Positions 8,487 to 16,858 of a stretch of 64,000 nucleotides of DNA are shown one piece after another (within the stretch, counting starts at the first letter, position 1; every line of letters starts with the position of its first letter). Below the pieces are notes generated by a model, which worked only from the letters and a program-made list of their open reading frames with translations, ran no database searches and was not told the origin of the DNA. Source of the DNA: Gracilibacillus oryzae (GTDB lineage: Bacteria > Bacillota > Bacilli > Bacillales > Amphibacillaceae); NCBI RefSeq assembly GCF_009498735.1, contig NZ_ML762434.1, positions 1-64,000 of the forward strand. Reading direction: 5' to 3'. The position numbers and the translations under genes are program-made.

Positions 8487-9719
8487 TTAATGTTGTCCCT
8501 TAATCTGATCAACATGTCCGATATGTTTGTGATTTAACCACAAGTACAAAACAGATAAAAATACAATAATGGCACCAACATAAAAAGGTACACTTGAATT
8601 AAACCTTTCTGCTAATTCACCTGCCAGGAATGGGGCAAGAGCTCCACCAAGAAAACGCAGGAAACTATAAGCCGCAGAAGCTGTTGAACGTTCCACAGGA
8701 CTTGCATTCATTACAGCAGTTGTAATAAGGGTATTATTATTTCCTAACAGTGCCCCAGCTATGACAACTGCCGCTATTAATAACCATTTGGTAGAATTAA
8801 ATATTCCCATTACAAGTAACACAAGTGCAAACAAAGTTAACATTGCACCAATTGATTTGATTGTGCCGAATTTTTTTTGTAACACTGGTGCCATAAAAAC
8901 GGAGGTGATGGCGAGCAACAATCCCCAGCCCAGAAATACATAACCTAATCCATGCTCATCCAGGTGCAAAACAAAAGGAGAATATGCCAGCAATGTAAAG
9001 AAGCCAAAATTATAGAGTGCTGCCGTAATGCCTAGTACAAGCAAAGACCGATGTTTTAATGCCCGCAATGGATCGATTATGGATATTCTTTTCTTATTTT
9101 TGGACTGATTACCACCAGCTGCTTTCGGCATAAACACAGTAAGTCCTATGAAAGCAATCACCATTAATGCAGCGACACCCAGAAACGGACCTCGCCATGA
9201 GATGGCACCTAAAGCCCCGCCGATTAACGGTCCGACAGAAATGCCCAGTCCGATCGCTGCTTCATATAAAATAATGGCTTTTGCATTTCCGCTTGTTGAC
9301 AGAGTGACGATAGCGGTTAATGCGGTTGCTACAAATAAAGCATTCCCAAGTCCCCAGCCGCCACGGAGAAATACCAGTTCCCAAATACCATTAGATAAGC
9401 CGCCTAAAGCGGAGAATAATGCAATAATAATAATTCCAGAAAGCAGTGTTCCTTTCATCCCAATTCGTGACGTGATCGCCCCTGTTATCAGCATCGCGAT
9501 TGCCATTACGGCATTATAACTAGTAAATAACAGCGTGACCTGGCTTGGCGCTGCATCTAATTGGTCCGCAATCGCAGGCAAGATCGGATCCACCAGCCCA
9601 AGACCCATAAATGCGATAATACAAGCAAAAAACACAGCCCATACTGCTTTTGGCTGTGACAGAATATTTCCTTCCGAACTTACTTGAAGTTCTGCTGCCG
9701 TATTTATTTTTTTATTCAT
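8487..9719 (-). CDS. MFS efflux transporter, drug:H+ antiporter type
   Basis: 410-residue major facilitator protein with about 12 transmembrane segments. Features include an N-terminal GLVDPILPAIADQL segment, a motif-A-like loop (TGAITSRIGMKG) and an antiporter motif-C-like glycine/proline stretch in TM5 (GLGISVGPLIGGALG), pointing to the drug:proton antiporter branch. A basic central loop (NQSKNKKR) separates the two halves. Divergently transcribed from a MarR regulator across a 36-base palindromic operator, the usual arrangement for a substrate-inducible efflux pump. Substrate not predictable. Confidence 0.88.
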   Translation of the reverse strand: MNKKINTAAELQVSSEGNILSQPKAVWAVFFACIIAFMGLGLVDPILPAIADQLDAAPSQVTLLFTSYNAVMAIAMLITGAITSRIGMKGTLLSGIIIIALFSALGGLSNGIWELVFLRGGWGLGNALFVATALTAIVTLSTSGNAKAIILYEAAIGLGISVGPLIGGALGAISWRGPFLGVAALMVIAFIGLTVFMPKAAGGNQSKNKKRISIIDPLRALKHRSLLVLGITAALYNFGFFTLLAYSPFVLHLDEHGLGYVFLGWGLLLAITSVFMAPVLQKKFGTIKSIGAMLTLFALVLLVMGIFNSTKWLLIAAVVIAGALLGNNNTLITTAVMNASPVERSTASAAYSFLRFLGGALAPFLAGELAERFNSSVPFYVGAIIVFLSVLYLWLNHKHIGHVDQIKGQH

Positions 9720-9744
9720 TCTTAACTTCTCCTAACTAAAAAAG

Positions 9745-9780
9745 GTTGTATAATACAATTACATTATTGTATCATACAAC
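9745..9780. promoter_or_regulatory. Double palindromic MarR operator
   Basis: GTTGTATAATACAAT, six bases, then ATTGTATCATACAAC: two 15-base arms that are inverted repeats of each other with one mismatch. Each arm is itself close to palindromic (TTGTATnATACAA), so two regulator dimers could bind. Located between the divergent pump and MarR genes and probably covering the pump promoter. Confidence 0.75.
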
Positions 9781-9846
9781 TAATTATGTTATTGTGTCAA
9801 ATCTGCTATAATACTTAACAGATACATTAGTCAAGGAGGACCTTGT

Positions 9847-10278
9847 GTGAACAACAAATCGCTGGAATTAATTGAACAGGAATTAACCGACCTTATTCGG
9901 AGAATTGTTATATCAGAAAAAAGAAACGATAGTCTGGAGCGATCTGGCTATATATTGCTGCGCTTATTACTATCACATGGACCGGCTGGTGTGAAACAGC
10001 TGGCAGAAAAACTTCAGCTTGATATATCAACAATCAGCAGACAAGCTGCAGCCCTTGAGGCAAAGAAATATGTGGAGAGAGTTCCGAATCCTGCAGATAA
10101 AAGGTCTTACTACTATACCATCACAGACAAAGGCATCAAGGAGCTGGAAGAGAATAAACAAAGACGGTTTGACAGACTTGAAAGAATAATGGAAAGCTGG
10201 TCAGAGGAAGAGCAATATAATTTCGGCAAACTATTGAAGAAGTATAACGAGCATGTAAAAGAGAATCCAAAACGGTGA
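9847..10278 (+). CDS. MarR family transcriptional regulator
   Basis: 143 residues with a winged helix-turn-helix in the middle (QLAEKLQLDISTISRQAAALEAKKYVERVPNPADKRSYY-type region, about 55-95), including the D-x-R wing motif DKRSYYYTIT, flanked by dimerisation helices. GTG start after AAGGAGGACCTT. Likely represses the divergent MFS pump and itself through the palindromes at 9745-9780, being released by a small-molecule ligand. The stop codon lies inside a terminator hairpin. Confidence 0.9.
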   Translation: MNNKSLELIEQELTDLIRRIVISEKRNDSLERSGYILLRLLLSHGPAGVKQLAEKLQLDISTISRQAAALEAKKYVERVPNPADKRSYYYTITDKGIKELEENKQRRFDRLERIMESWSEEEQYNFGKLLKKYNEHVKENPKR

Positions 10279-10294
10279 ACTGTTTGGATTCTCT
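10260..10294. terminator. Terminator overlapping the marR stop codon
   Basis: AGAGAATCCAAA pairs perfectly with TTTGGATTCTCT across an 11-base loop that contains the MarR stop codon. It serves the convergent MarR and UbiB-like genes; on the minus strand it is followed by TTTTAC. Confidence 0.75.
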
Positions 10295-10303
10295 AACCCT
10301 GTA

Positions 10304-11992
10304 CTAAAAGCGTCCTGATTTAAATATCGAGTACATCATCCATGAGAACATTAACATCGCGATAACAAATCCAACTTCAATTGCCGGAATATCCCATAAT
10401 AGTGAGGTCTGTCTGCCTAACGCAGAACCAATGATTAAACCTACCATAATTAAGCTGAATGCTAATAAGACAATACTGAATGATAACAGATTCCCTATCC
10501 TGTCCAGTTTTTTGAAGAATGAATCAGCCTCAGGGATGCTGACTTGAATTGGCAGCTTTCTTTTCTTCACTAATGTTGTCAGTTCCTTTACCGCTATTGG
10601 TAAGTCATGGATGACATCCCCATATTCCTGGATCTGTTCAAATAAATCTTCGGCTAACTGTTTTGGGTGATATTGTTCTTTGATTAACTCTTTTCCAAAG
10701 GGTTCAGCCGTCCCCACGATGTCAGCCTCAGGGTCCAGCTGCTCAACAACCCCTTCCATTGTCAAAATTGCTTTGCCAACTAATGTTAGATCTGTTGGAA
10801 TCGCAATATCATGTTTGTTTGCAATAGCATACAAATCTGTTATGGATTCCCCAAGTCTCATGTGTTTTTTCGATATGTTATCATATTTGATTAGAAATTG
10901 ATCAATATCCCCGCTGAGCACATGATGATTAACACCATCCTTGACAGCACCCATTTTTTGAACTGCCTTTATCACTTCCGAAGATTTCTGTCTTACCAAT
11001 GCAATCAATAAATGAGCCAACTGTGTTTTCATCTCTTGAGAAAGCCTGCCTGTCATCCCAAAGTCAATCATGGCAATTTTCTCACCAGGCAATGCCAGTA
11101 AGTTACCAGTATGCGGGTCACCATGGAAAAACCCTTCTTTAAAAATCTGCTTGTAGACCGCCTGCATGATTCTTTCTGCTAATCGTTTTGTATCATATCC
11201 CTTTTCCTGTAATTCAGTGATTGCATTCACTTTGATCCCATCAATATATTCCATTGTTAATACCCTTTTTGTGGTATAATCCCAATAAATATCAGGGATG
11301 ATAATATGATCATCTGATTCAAATTGTTTTGCCATAAGGTCAGCATTACGGCCTTCACTGACAAAATCTAATTCCCTAATGATCGCATCAGACAATTCTT
11401 CGACTATCTCTCTCACCTGATATTTTCTTGCCCAATGAACGCGCTGGTCCGCTCTTTCAGCTAATTCTTTTAAAATCTCTATGTCTGTATGTATCGATTT
11501 TTTAATATTTGGTCGCTGAACTTTGACTGCCACCTGCTGTCCTGATTTTAAAACAGCTTGATGAACTTGTCCGATGGAAGCAACCCCAACTGGCTTAAAA
11601 TCAAATTTCTGAAAAACTTTATCAGCAGGAGCACCAAGTTCCTGTTCTATAATCCGGTTAATATCTTCGTTATCCATTGGCCTGATGCCATCCTGAAGCT
11701 TTTCTAATTCCTTTATGATATTCTTTGGAATTAAATCAGGTCTCGTACTTGCCATCTGGCCTAGTTTAATGAAGGTGGGACCAAGCTCTTCCAAAAAGGA
11801 CCGGATTCGCTCACCGGCAGTTTTCCGATGTTTCTGCTGATTCTTTTGCATAAAAATTCTTCTGGGCAATGAAAAAACCTGATCAAGGCCTAATTCTTTA
11901 ACAAAAAAACCAAATCCGTTTCTGGAAAAGGCTACAGCAATTTCTCTGTATCGATCCATGTGTCTGATTCTATCTCTAAAAATGTTGTCCAC
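10304..11992 (-). CDS. ABC1/UbiB/AarF family atypical kinase
   Basis: 562-residue UbiB-type protein. Present are the family KxGQ motif (FIKLGQ, K76), the alanine-rich nucleotide loop (GVASIGQVHQA), the lysine of VAVKVQRP (K157), the catalytic-type loop HGDPHTGN (289-296) and the metal-binding DFG at 309-311. Two hydrophobic helices at about 500-555 form a C-terminal membrane hairpin. UbiB-family proteins act in isoprenoid quinone biosynthesis or lipid distribution, possibly as ATPases. Co-transcribed with the phasin-like gene upstream (26-base gap), a pairing seen in Firmicutes. Start uncertain: GTG at 11992 overlaps the ribosome binding site; an ATT at 11983 or ATG at 11959 are alternatives. 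Confidence 0.88.
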   Translation of the reverse strand: MDNIFRDRIRHMDRYREIAVAFSRNGFGFFVKELGLDQVFSLPRRIFMQKNQQKHRKTAGERIRSFLEELGPTFIKLGQMASTRPDLIPKNIIKELEKLQDGIRPMDNEDINRIIEQELGAPADKVFQKFDFKPVGVASIGQVHQAVLKSGQQVAVKVQRPNIKKSIHTDIEILKELAERADQRVHWARKYQVREIVEELSDAIIRELDFVSEGRNADLMAKQFESDDHIIIPDIYWDYTTKRVLTMEYIDGIKVNAITELQEKGYDTKRLAERIMQAVYKQIFKEGFFHGDPHTGNLLALPGEKIAMIDFGMTGRLSQEMKTQLAHLLIALVRQKSSEVIKAVQKMGAVKDGVNHHVLSGDIDQFLIKYDNISKKHMRLGESITDLYAIANKHDIAIPTDLTLVGKAILTMEGVVEQLDPEADIVGTAEPFGKELIKEQYHPKQLAEDLFEQIQEYGDVIHDLPIAVKELTTLVKKRKLPIQVSIPEADSFFKKLDRIGNLLSFSIVLLAFSLIMVGLIIGSALGRQTSLLWDIPAIEVGFVIAMLMFSWMMYSIFKSGRF

Positions 11993-12018
11993 CCCCTTTG
12001 CTTATGATCATTCTGTCA

Positions 12019-12315
12019 TTATGGATGTATTTTTTGCTCTAATGCTGCCAGCCGCTGTTCGAGCGCACGTAAATCATCTTTTCTTACCACTTCAAGATCG
12101 TCTAACATTGCCTGAAGTTTCTGCTTTACTTTTTCATCCATTTTCCCTTGGCTTTCTTCCCCTTTTTGTCTTAACTGGGCAAAGATATCATTTGAATCTT
12201 CTCTAGATAATTCTCCCTTTTTGATTAATTCATCGATTATTTTCTCTGCCTGTTCCTTGCTTACTGCAGCCAGACCTAAGCCCAGCGATACACCTTTTCT
12301 GAATGTTTCTTTCAT
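12019..12315 (-). CDS. Phasin-like coiled-coil protein partnered with UbiB
   Basis: 98 residues: a hydrophobic glycine/leucine segment near the N-terminus (GVSLGLGLAAVSKEQAEKI), a charged middle and a C-terminal heptad coiled coil (LRALEQRLAALEQKI). This is the layout of short phasin-family proteins (polyhydroxyalkanoate granule-associated/regulator type). It directly precedes the UbiB-like gene, so it may anchor or regulate that kinase at the membrane; that role is inferred from context. ATG start preceded by GGGAGGCGCTCACTG. No PHA synthase genes are in this window. Confidence 0.65.
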   Translation of the reverse strand: MKETFRKGVSLGLGLAAVSKEQAEKIIDELIKKGELSREDSNDIFAQLRQKGEESQGKMDEKVKQKLQAMLDDLEVVRKDDLRALEQRLAALEQKIHP

Positions 12316-12455
12316 CAGTGAGCGCCTCCCTTATCTTTGAGCTTATCGCATAATTAAACCTTAATAATCACTACCCAAAAACACTTCATTAAAAACCCGT
12401 GTTGGATAGGTTTTACCTCTTCTTAAATATAAAAAACATACATACCAAAAAATAC

Positions 12456-12736
12456 CCAAGTGGATTTTCAGCTCGTGCTGTTCCCGCTGGAGTCTCGCAT
12501 TTTCCCCAGCTTTTTAGGGTTTTCTAAACTAATAAGTGGAACGAATATCATCCTGTTAAGACAGCCTCACTTATGGTAAGTTTAGGACGAACATCAACTC
12601 CGCTTAGAAGACTCTCTTCCAAAGCAGGGATCTGAGATGAAGTGGAGGATGAGAGATCCTGTTTTCATAAACACAAATAATCCGAACAGTGTTCGGATTA
12701 CAGTATAAACAGACAAACTACTCTTGTCCCATCCTC
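12456..12736 (-). repeat. Truncated copy (A) of the GAGGATGGGACA dispersed element
   Basis: Read on the minus strand it begins GAGGATGGGAC..., contains a perfect hairpin (AATCCGAACA / TGTTCGGATT), the blocks CATCCTCCACTT, ATATTCGTTCCACTTATTAG and AGCTGGGGAAAATGCGAG, and breaks off after AAAATCCACTTGG. It aligns block by block with the left two thirds of the copy at 30258-30715. The right end is missing. Together with flanks it fills the 436-base gap between the phasin-like and glycerophosphodiesterase genes; nothing else is visible there. Confidence 0.85.
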
Positions 12737-12751
12737 TCTACTTCGCTTCTT

Positions 12752-13666
12752 TTATTTCCCTAAAACTTCACTCAATCGATCAGGGTAGTTAGTAAATATT
12801 CCTGTAACTCCCCAGTTTATTAATGCATTCATTTCTCGTTTTTCGTTAACAGTGTAAGCATGGAGTAACAGGTCTGCTTCACGGACATCTTTGATGAAAG
12901 ATTCATTAAGATAGAGATAATTAACTCCTATTCCTGTTGCATATTCCCTCAGCTCACTTAATTCCCTTTCCGTTATTTGTGCAGGTTGTTTGTAGCTCAA
13001 TAATTGAATAAGAGGGAGATCAGGTTCTTGTTGATGAATCTCCAGTAAACTTTCCTTACTGAACGATTGGATAACGATGGCACCCTCCCGCTCTGCTGGT
13101 ATAAGCTGATACTCTTTCAATATCCTGATTAAGGCTGCCGTCATTCCCGGAGATTCGTCCGGCTGCTTTATTTCAATATAATAATTGGCATCTGATCCGA
13201 AATGTTCAAATACTTCTTGAAGTGTTGGGATCTTAAGCCCTTTGTAAGCCTCTTGTGCTGCTCCCGGAGATTCAAGGTTAAACCATGAACCAGCATCCAT
13301 TTCTTTCAGTTCTTTTAATGTAAACGAATGGACAAAGCCAGTCTTGTCTGTTGTGCGGTCAATATCAGCATCATGCATGGCAACTAATTCGCCATCTTTA
13401 GTCATTTGCAAATCAATTTCTATGTAATCCGCTCCCATCTTCTCTCCTAATTCATATGCCTTTATCGTATGTTCAGGAGCATGACCTGACGCACCTCTGT
13501 GGGCAATGTTAATCATACGATTGACAGATAAAAGGGATTCAGATGAATTTTTCATGAAGGAAACTTCCTCTATTTTCTCCTCTTGTGGAATGATTAAATA
13601 GAGGACGAAAAAAAATAATACAATAAATACAGCAGCAAACATCCACTTTTTCTTCAGTTTTATCAC
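12752..13666 (-). CDS. Membrane-anchored glycerophosphodiester phosphodiesterase
   Basis: 304 residues. One N-terminal transmembrane anchor (about 8-26), then a GDPD TIM barrel facing outward. Catalytic motif HRGASGHAPEHT with H56 and E65; E83 and D85 of EIDLQMTKDG and H98 of AMHD complete the metal/catalytic set. It would hydrolyse glycerophosphodiesters (deacylated phospholipids or teichoic acid units) to glycerol-3-phosphate and an alcohol. The assigned GTG has a weak ribosome binding site; translation may start a few codons later without removing the anchor. Apparently monocistronic. Confidence 0.9.
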   Translation of the reverse strand: MIKLKKKWMFAAVFIVLFFFVLYLIIPQEEKIEEVSFMKNSSESLLSVNRMINIAHRGASGHAPEHTIKAYELGEKMGADYIEIDLQMTKDGELVAMHDADIDRTTDKTGFVHSFTLKELKEMDAGSWFNLESPGAAQEAYKGLKIPTLQEVFEHFGSDANYYIEIKQPDESPGMTAALIRILKEYQLIPAEREGAIVIQSFSKESLLEIHQQEPDLPLIQLLSYKQPAQITERELSELREYATGIGVNYLYLNESFIKDVREADLLLHAYTVNEKREMNALINWGVTGIFTNYPDRLSEVLGK

Positions 13667-13796
13667 CTGGCCATTGTAAGTAATTTCTATTCATTATCTC
13701 AGTCTGAACGGTAAGCGTTCGAGAAGATCTTAACACAATTTTCTTAAAAATCAACATCAGGACTGACCCGACAGGAAAAAAAAGTTAATAATTACT

Positions 13797-13843
13797 TTGA
13801 CAGATAGAGCAATTTACAGTATTATTACTCTATGAGATAGAAT
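13797..13843 (+). promoter_or_regulatory. SigA promoter with palindrome upstream of the padR operon
   Basis: TTGACA (13797), 17 bases, TATTAT (13820-13825), a near-consensus SigA promoter. Directly downstream, ACTCTAT-GAG-ATAGAAT (13827-13843) is an imperfect inverted repeat that would cover the transcription start, a plausible autoregulatory PadR operator. Confidence 0.6.
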
Positions 13844-13866
13844 AGTTAGGAGGAAGATACTGTCCA

Positions 13867-14193
13867 ATGATAAGAAGTGATATTATACGCGGCCATTTAG
13901 ATTCGATCATCTTGCGCTTAATTTTGGAAAAAGACAGGTATGGTTATGAAATATCCAAGGAAATCAGCACACGTACAAATAATCGATTCCAGATTAAAGA
14001 AGCAACCTTGTATGCAGTATTCCAACGGTTAGAAAAGAAAGATCTAATTGAATCCTATTTTGGTGATGTTTCTAAAGGAGGAAAAAGAAAATACTATAAA
14101 ATTACTACACTAGGAAAAGCATATTTAAAAGAAGTGGTTGTTGAGTGGGGAGAAACAAAGGAAATAATTGATTTATTTATGGAGGGTTTATAG
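13867..14193 (+). CDS. PadR family transcriptional regulator
   Basis: 108-residue, PadR subfamily-2 type: winged HTH beginning at the N-terminus (RGHLDSIILRLILEKDRYGYEISKEIS), the recognition region (IKEATLYAVFQRLEKKDLIESYF) and the wing (KGGKRKYYKITTLGK), with a short C-terminal helix. Probably represses its own operon by binding the palindrome at 13827-13843. Its stop overlaps the GTG of the next gene by one base, so the three genes are translationally coupled. Confidence 0.9.
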   Translation: MIRSDIIRGHLDSIILRLILEKDRYGYEISKEISTRTNNRFQIKEATLYAVFQRLEKKDLIESYFGDVSKGGKRKYYKITTLGKAYLKEVVVEWGETKEIIDLFMEGL

Positions 14194-14609
14194 TGAAAAA
14201 AATTAGAGATTACGTAGATTATTTATTTAAAGATATACCAGAAAGTGAAAAAAAAGACGCTGTAAAAGAGGAAGTGATACAAAATTTAGAAGAAAAAGTC
14301 TGGGATTTGATGGATCAAGGCAAAGAGGAAGAGGATGCTGTAAATAAAGCAATTGTCGAATTTGGTGATATAGAAGATTTAAAGCAAGAGTTAGGGAGCA
14401 AGCCGCCAATAAAGAAAAAGAAGAATATGACAAAAATAAATCTTGGTTACTCTGTATGGGGCAGTGCTCTCATTATCGCCATGTTTGTGTTTATGAATTT
14501 CTACTATTCTCCTAATGTCATCTGGTTTGTCTACCCAACCTTTGCAGTAGTATGGTGGCCGTTAACAATGTATTTCCGCTGGTTGCGTACAAAGGAGAAT
14601 GTAAAATGA
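14193..14609 (+). CDS. HAAS-type domain protein with one two-TM WWP unit
   Basis: 138 residues. The N-terminal ~70 residues look like the HAAS/DUF1700-like helical domain that commonly follows PadR regulators (VDYLFKDIPESEKKDAVKEE, then AVNKAIVEFGDIEDLKQEL). After a lysine-rich linker (KKKKN) come two membrane helices, the second ending VIWFVYPTFAVVWWPLTMYF. The last part is the same repeat unit found four times in the next protein. Function unknown; PadR-HAAS pairs often regulate membrane-stress transporters or act as anti-sigma-like adaptors. GTG start overlaps the PadR stop. Confidence 0.7.
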   Translation: MKKIRDYVDYLFKDIPESEKKDAVKEEVIQNLEEKVWDLMDQGKEEEDAVNKAIVEFGDIEDLKQELGSKPPIKKKKNMTKINLGYSVWGSALIIAMFVFMNFYYSPNVIWFVYPTFAVVWWPLTMYFRWLRTKENVK

Positions 14610-15244
14610 AAAAATATGAATTAAGTTTTGCAGTTGTTGCGAGTGTAATCACGATCGCCTTTTTACTTGTCGTTAATTTAATCACAAGCACTGCTCATCT
14701 CTGGTTTATCTATCCGGCATTTGTGATCTTATTTTGGCCAGTTAGTTTATACAGTCTGAAAAAAGGCAAGCATAAGCAATTTTCCATCCTCTGCAGTTTG
14801 CTTCTTATTGCCTTTCTTGTTGTAATGAATTACATCAATACTCCAGAATATCCCTGGGTGATTTTTGGACTCTTTCCTATTTTGTGGTGGCCTATTCTTG
14901 TATTACTAGGAGACCGCGCGAAAACAATCCAAGTAGCGTTGATTGGAAGTTCCAGTATTATTCTCTACTACATCTGCTTAAATATTATTATGGGAGCACA
15001 GCATCCCTGGGTTATTTACCCGGCATTTGTAGTGTTATGGTGGCCGCTCGCTGTCTACCATGGACAAAGAAAAAGCTATTTTGCATTCTCTATACAAGCA
15101 AGCATCTTAATAAGTGTTTTCTTTATTACTGTTAATGCGATCACCTCACCACAAGCGATATGGGCAATCTATCCAATCTTCTGTGTGCTATGGTGGCCGT
15201 TAAGCATGTATTACTTTGTTTACAAGAAGAAGGCAGGAATTTAA
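14606..15244 (+). CDS. Polytopic membrane protein made of four WWP repeats
   Basis: 212 residues, about eight membrane helices. Four copies of a two-helix unit end in W-x-I-Y-P-x-F-x-x-L-W-W-P-L: at about 33-49 (HLWFIYPAFVILFWPVSLY), 84-100, 135-151 and 186-202. Charged loops (KKGKHKQ, HGQRKS) separate them, so the protein looks built by tandem duplication. I do not recognise a function; related units occur in small 2TM proteins encoded near PadR regulators. The ATG at 14606 overlaps the preceding stop (ATGA) and follows AAAGGAGA. Last gene of the PadR operon; no clear terminator follows. Confidence 0.75.
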   Translation: MKKYELSFAVVASVITIAFLLVVNLITSTAHLWFIYPAFVILFWPVSLYSLKKGKHKQFSILCSLLLIAFLVVMNYINTPEYPWVIFGLFPILWWPILVLLGDRAKTIQVALIGSSSIILYYICLNIIMGAQHPWVIYPAFVVLWWPLAVYHGQRKSYFAFSIQASILISVFFITVNAITSPQAIWAIYPIFCVLWWPLSMYYFVYKKKAGI

Positions 15245-15655
15245 TGCTTGAAGGGATGGTTACATGATCAAAAAAATGATTTATTTTCTGTTCAAGGTAC
15301 CATTACATCAACAGACATGCAGATTTGACAGGATAGCTTTAACAAATTATAGTGATATTTCATTTCAAAAAATTAATCCTTCATGATCATATTTCAGCAT
15401 TTAATCGCGTATTTGCAGCTGCACCCTCTGGGAATAAAATTTTTTTGAAACTTTTACCTAAGAGTTTTCGTCATATATATATAGGTAAGAATTAATATGT
15501 TATTATAATACTAAAATAAAATAAATTTCCAAATTGTTAATAAAACTTTATCGTTTTTTTATATTTAATTAATACAATGTTAAGAATACTCAATTATACT
15601 ATTTATGGACTATAAAGCATATTGTTTTTCATGAGTAAAAACTGGGGGACTACAT
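15245..15655. other. Gene-free AT-rich intergenic stretch
   Basis: 411 bases between the PadR operon and the glycolipid operon. Very AT-rich, no ORF with a ribosome binding site, no strong terminator and no convincing -35/-10 pair at proper spacing. It presumably holds the promoter of the downstream operon, but I cannot place it. Confidence 0.5.
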
Positions 15656-16858
15656 ATGAAAATTTTAATTACAACGGAATGGTATTCTCCTGTAATTAAT
15701 GGAGTGGTGACTTCAATTGTCAACCTGAAGAAGGAATTAGAGAAATTAGGCCACGAAGTCCGGGTTCTCACATTATCAGATGAAGCAAAATCCTACGTAA
15801 AAGATGACGTCACATATATTAGTTCTTTAGGTGTTGGTAAAATTTATCCTGGCGCACGTGTCACATTATTTAAGAATTACAAATACCTGCAACAATTAAT
15901 AGATTGGCGTCCAGATGTTATTCACTCGCAATGTGAGTTCAGCACCTTCCGCTTAGCAAAACATTTAGCGAAGTGTCTTCGTATTCCAATCATTCATACC
16001 TATCATACGGTATACGAAGATTACACACATTATTTCTCTCCAAACCAAAAATGGGGAAAAGCAATGGTAGCCATTTTTTCGAGAAAAGTTCTTAAAAATG
16101 CTACATATGTTATCGCACCGACAGAAAAAGTTAGCAATTTATTGCAGGATTACGGGGTAAAGCAGCCGATTAAAGTAATTCCAACAGGGATTGATTTATC
16201 CAGCTATCAACAATTTAAAACAGACCAAACAAGAAATACTATACGTAAACAACTAAATATTCCTGAGCAGGATAACTTACTGATCTTTGTCGGCCGCTTA
16301 GCAAAAGAAAAGAATCTGGAAGAAATTTTGTCTTATTTTTCACAAATAGATAATAAGAACATGTCATTACTGATTGTCGGAGATGGGCCGCAAAGGCAGC
16401 ATCTTGAGAAGTATGCCAAAAAACTGAATATTGAAAACAAGGTTATCTTTACAGGGATGGTACCACCAAAGGATATTCCATCTTATTATCGGACCGCAGA
16501 TGTTTTTGTGAGTGCATCCAATAGTGAGACGCAAGGACTGACCTATATTGAAGCACTGGCAAGCGGCCTGCCTGCATTATGCAGAAAGGATCCTTGTTTA
16601 GAAAGTGTTGTGGAAAATGGCGTAAATGGATGGCTTTTCGAAACTTTCCGTGAATTTGAACACTATATGAAGAATATATTTGAAGAGCAAACTGTCTACA
16701 AAGAGCTTTCAGCAAATGCAGAAAAGACTGCTTATGATAATTATTCTTCTGTTGCCTTTGCGAAAAACATAGAAGACACGTATTATGACGCAATATCTTT
16801 ATATAATCATCCGAAAAAGGATATTGTTTATTTCAACCATAGTGGAATTAACCAATGA
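15656..16858 (+). CDS. GT4 glycosyltransferase, likely 1,2-diacylglycerol 3-alpha-glucosyltransferase
   Basis: 400-residue GT-B enzyme of family GT4. The N-terminal acceptor domain starts MKILITTEWYSPVINGVVTS, a pattern shared with alpha-monoglucosyl-diacylglycerol synthases. The donor domain has FVGRLAKEKN (211-220), VGDGPQ (241-246) and the E-x7-E motif (E291, E299 in SETQGLTYIEALASG). Such enzymes attach glucose from UDP-glucose to diacylglycerol on the inner membrane face. The assignment is supported by the CpoA-like transferase two genes downstream, the same partnership as in streptococcal glycolipid synthesis. First gene of a three-gene operon. Confidence 0.8.
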   Translation: MKILITTEWYSPVINGVVTSIVNLKKELEKLGHEVRVLTLSDEAKSYVKDDVTYISSLGVGKIYPGARVTLFKNYKYLQQLIDWRPDVIHSQCEFSTFRLAKHLAKCLRIPIIHTYHTVYEDYTHYFSPNQKWGKAMVAIFSRKVLKNATYVIAPTEKVSNLLQDYGVKQPIKVIPTGIDLSSYQQFKTDQTRNTIRKQLNIPEQDNLLIFVGRLAKEKNLEEILSYFSQIDNKNMSLLIVGDGPQRQHLEKYAKKLNIENKVIFTGMVPPKDIPSYYRTADVFVSASNSETQGLTYIEALASGLPALCRKDPCLESVVENGVNGWLFETFREFEHYMKNIFEEQTVYKELSANAEKTAYDNYSSVAFAKNIEDTYYDAISLYNHPKKDIVYFNHSGINQ

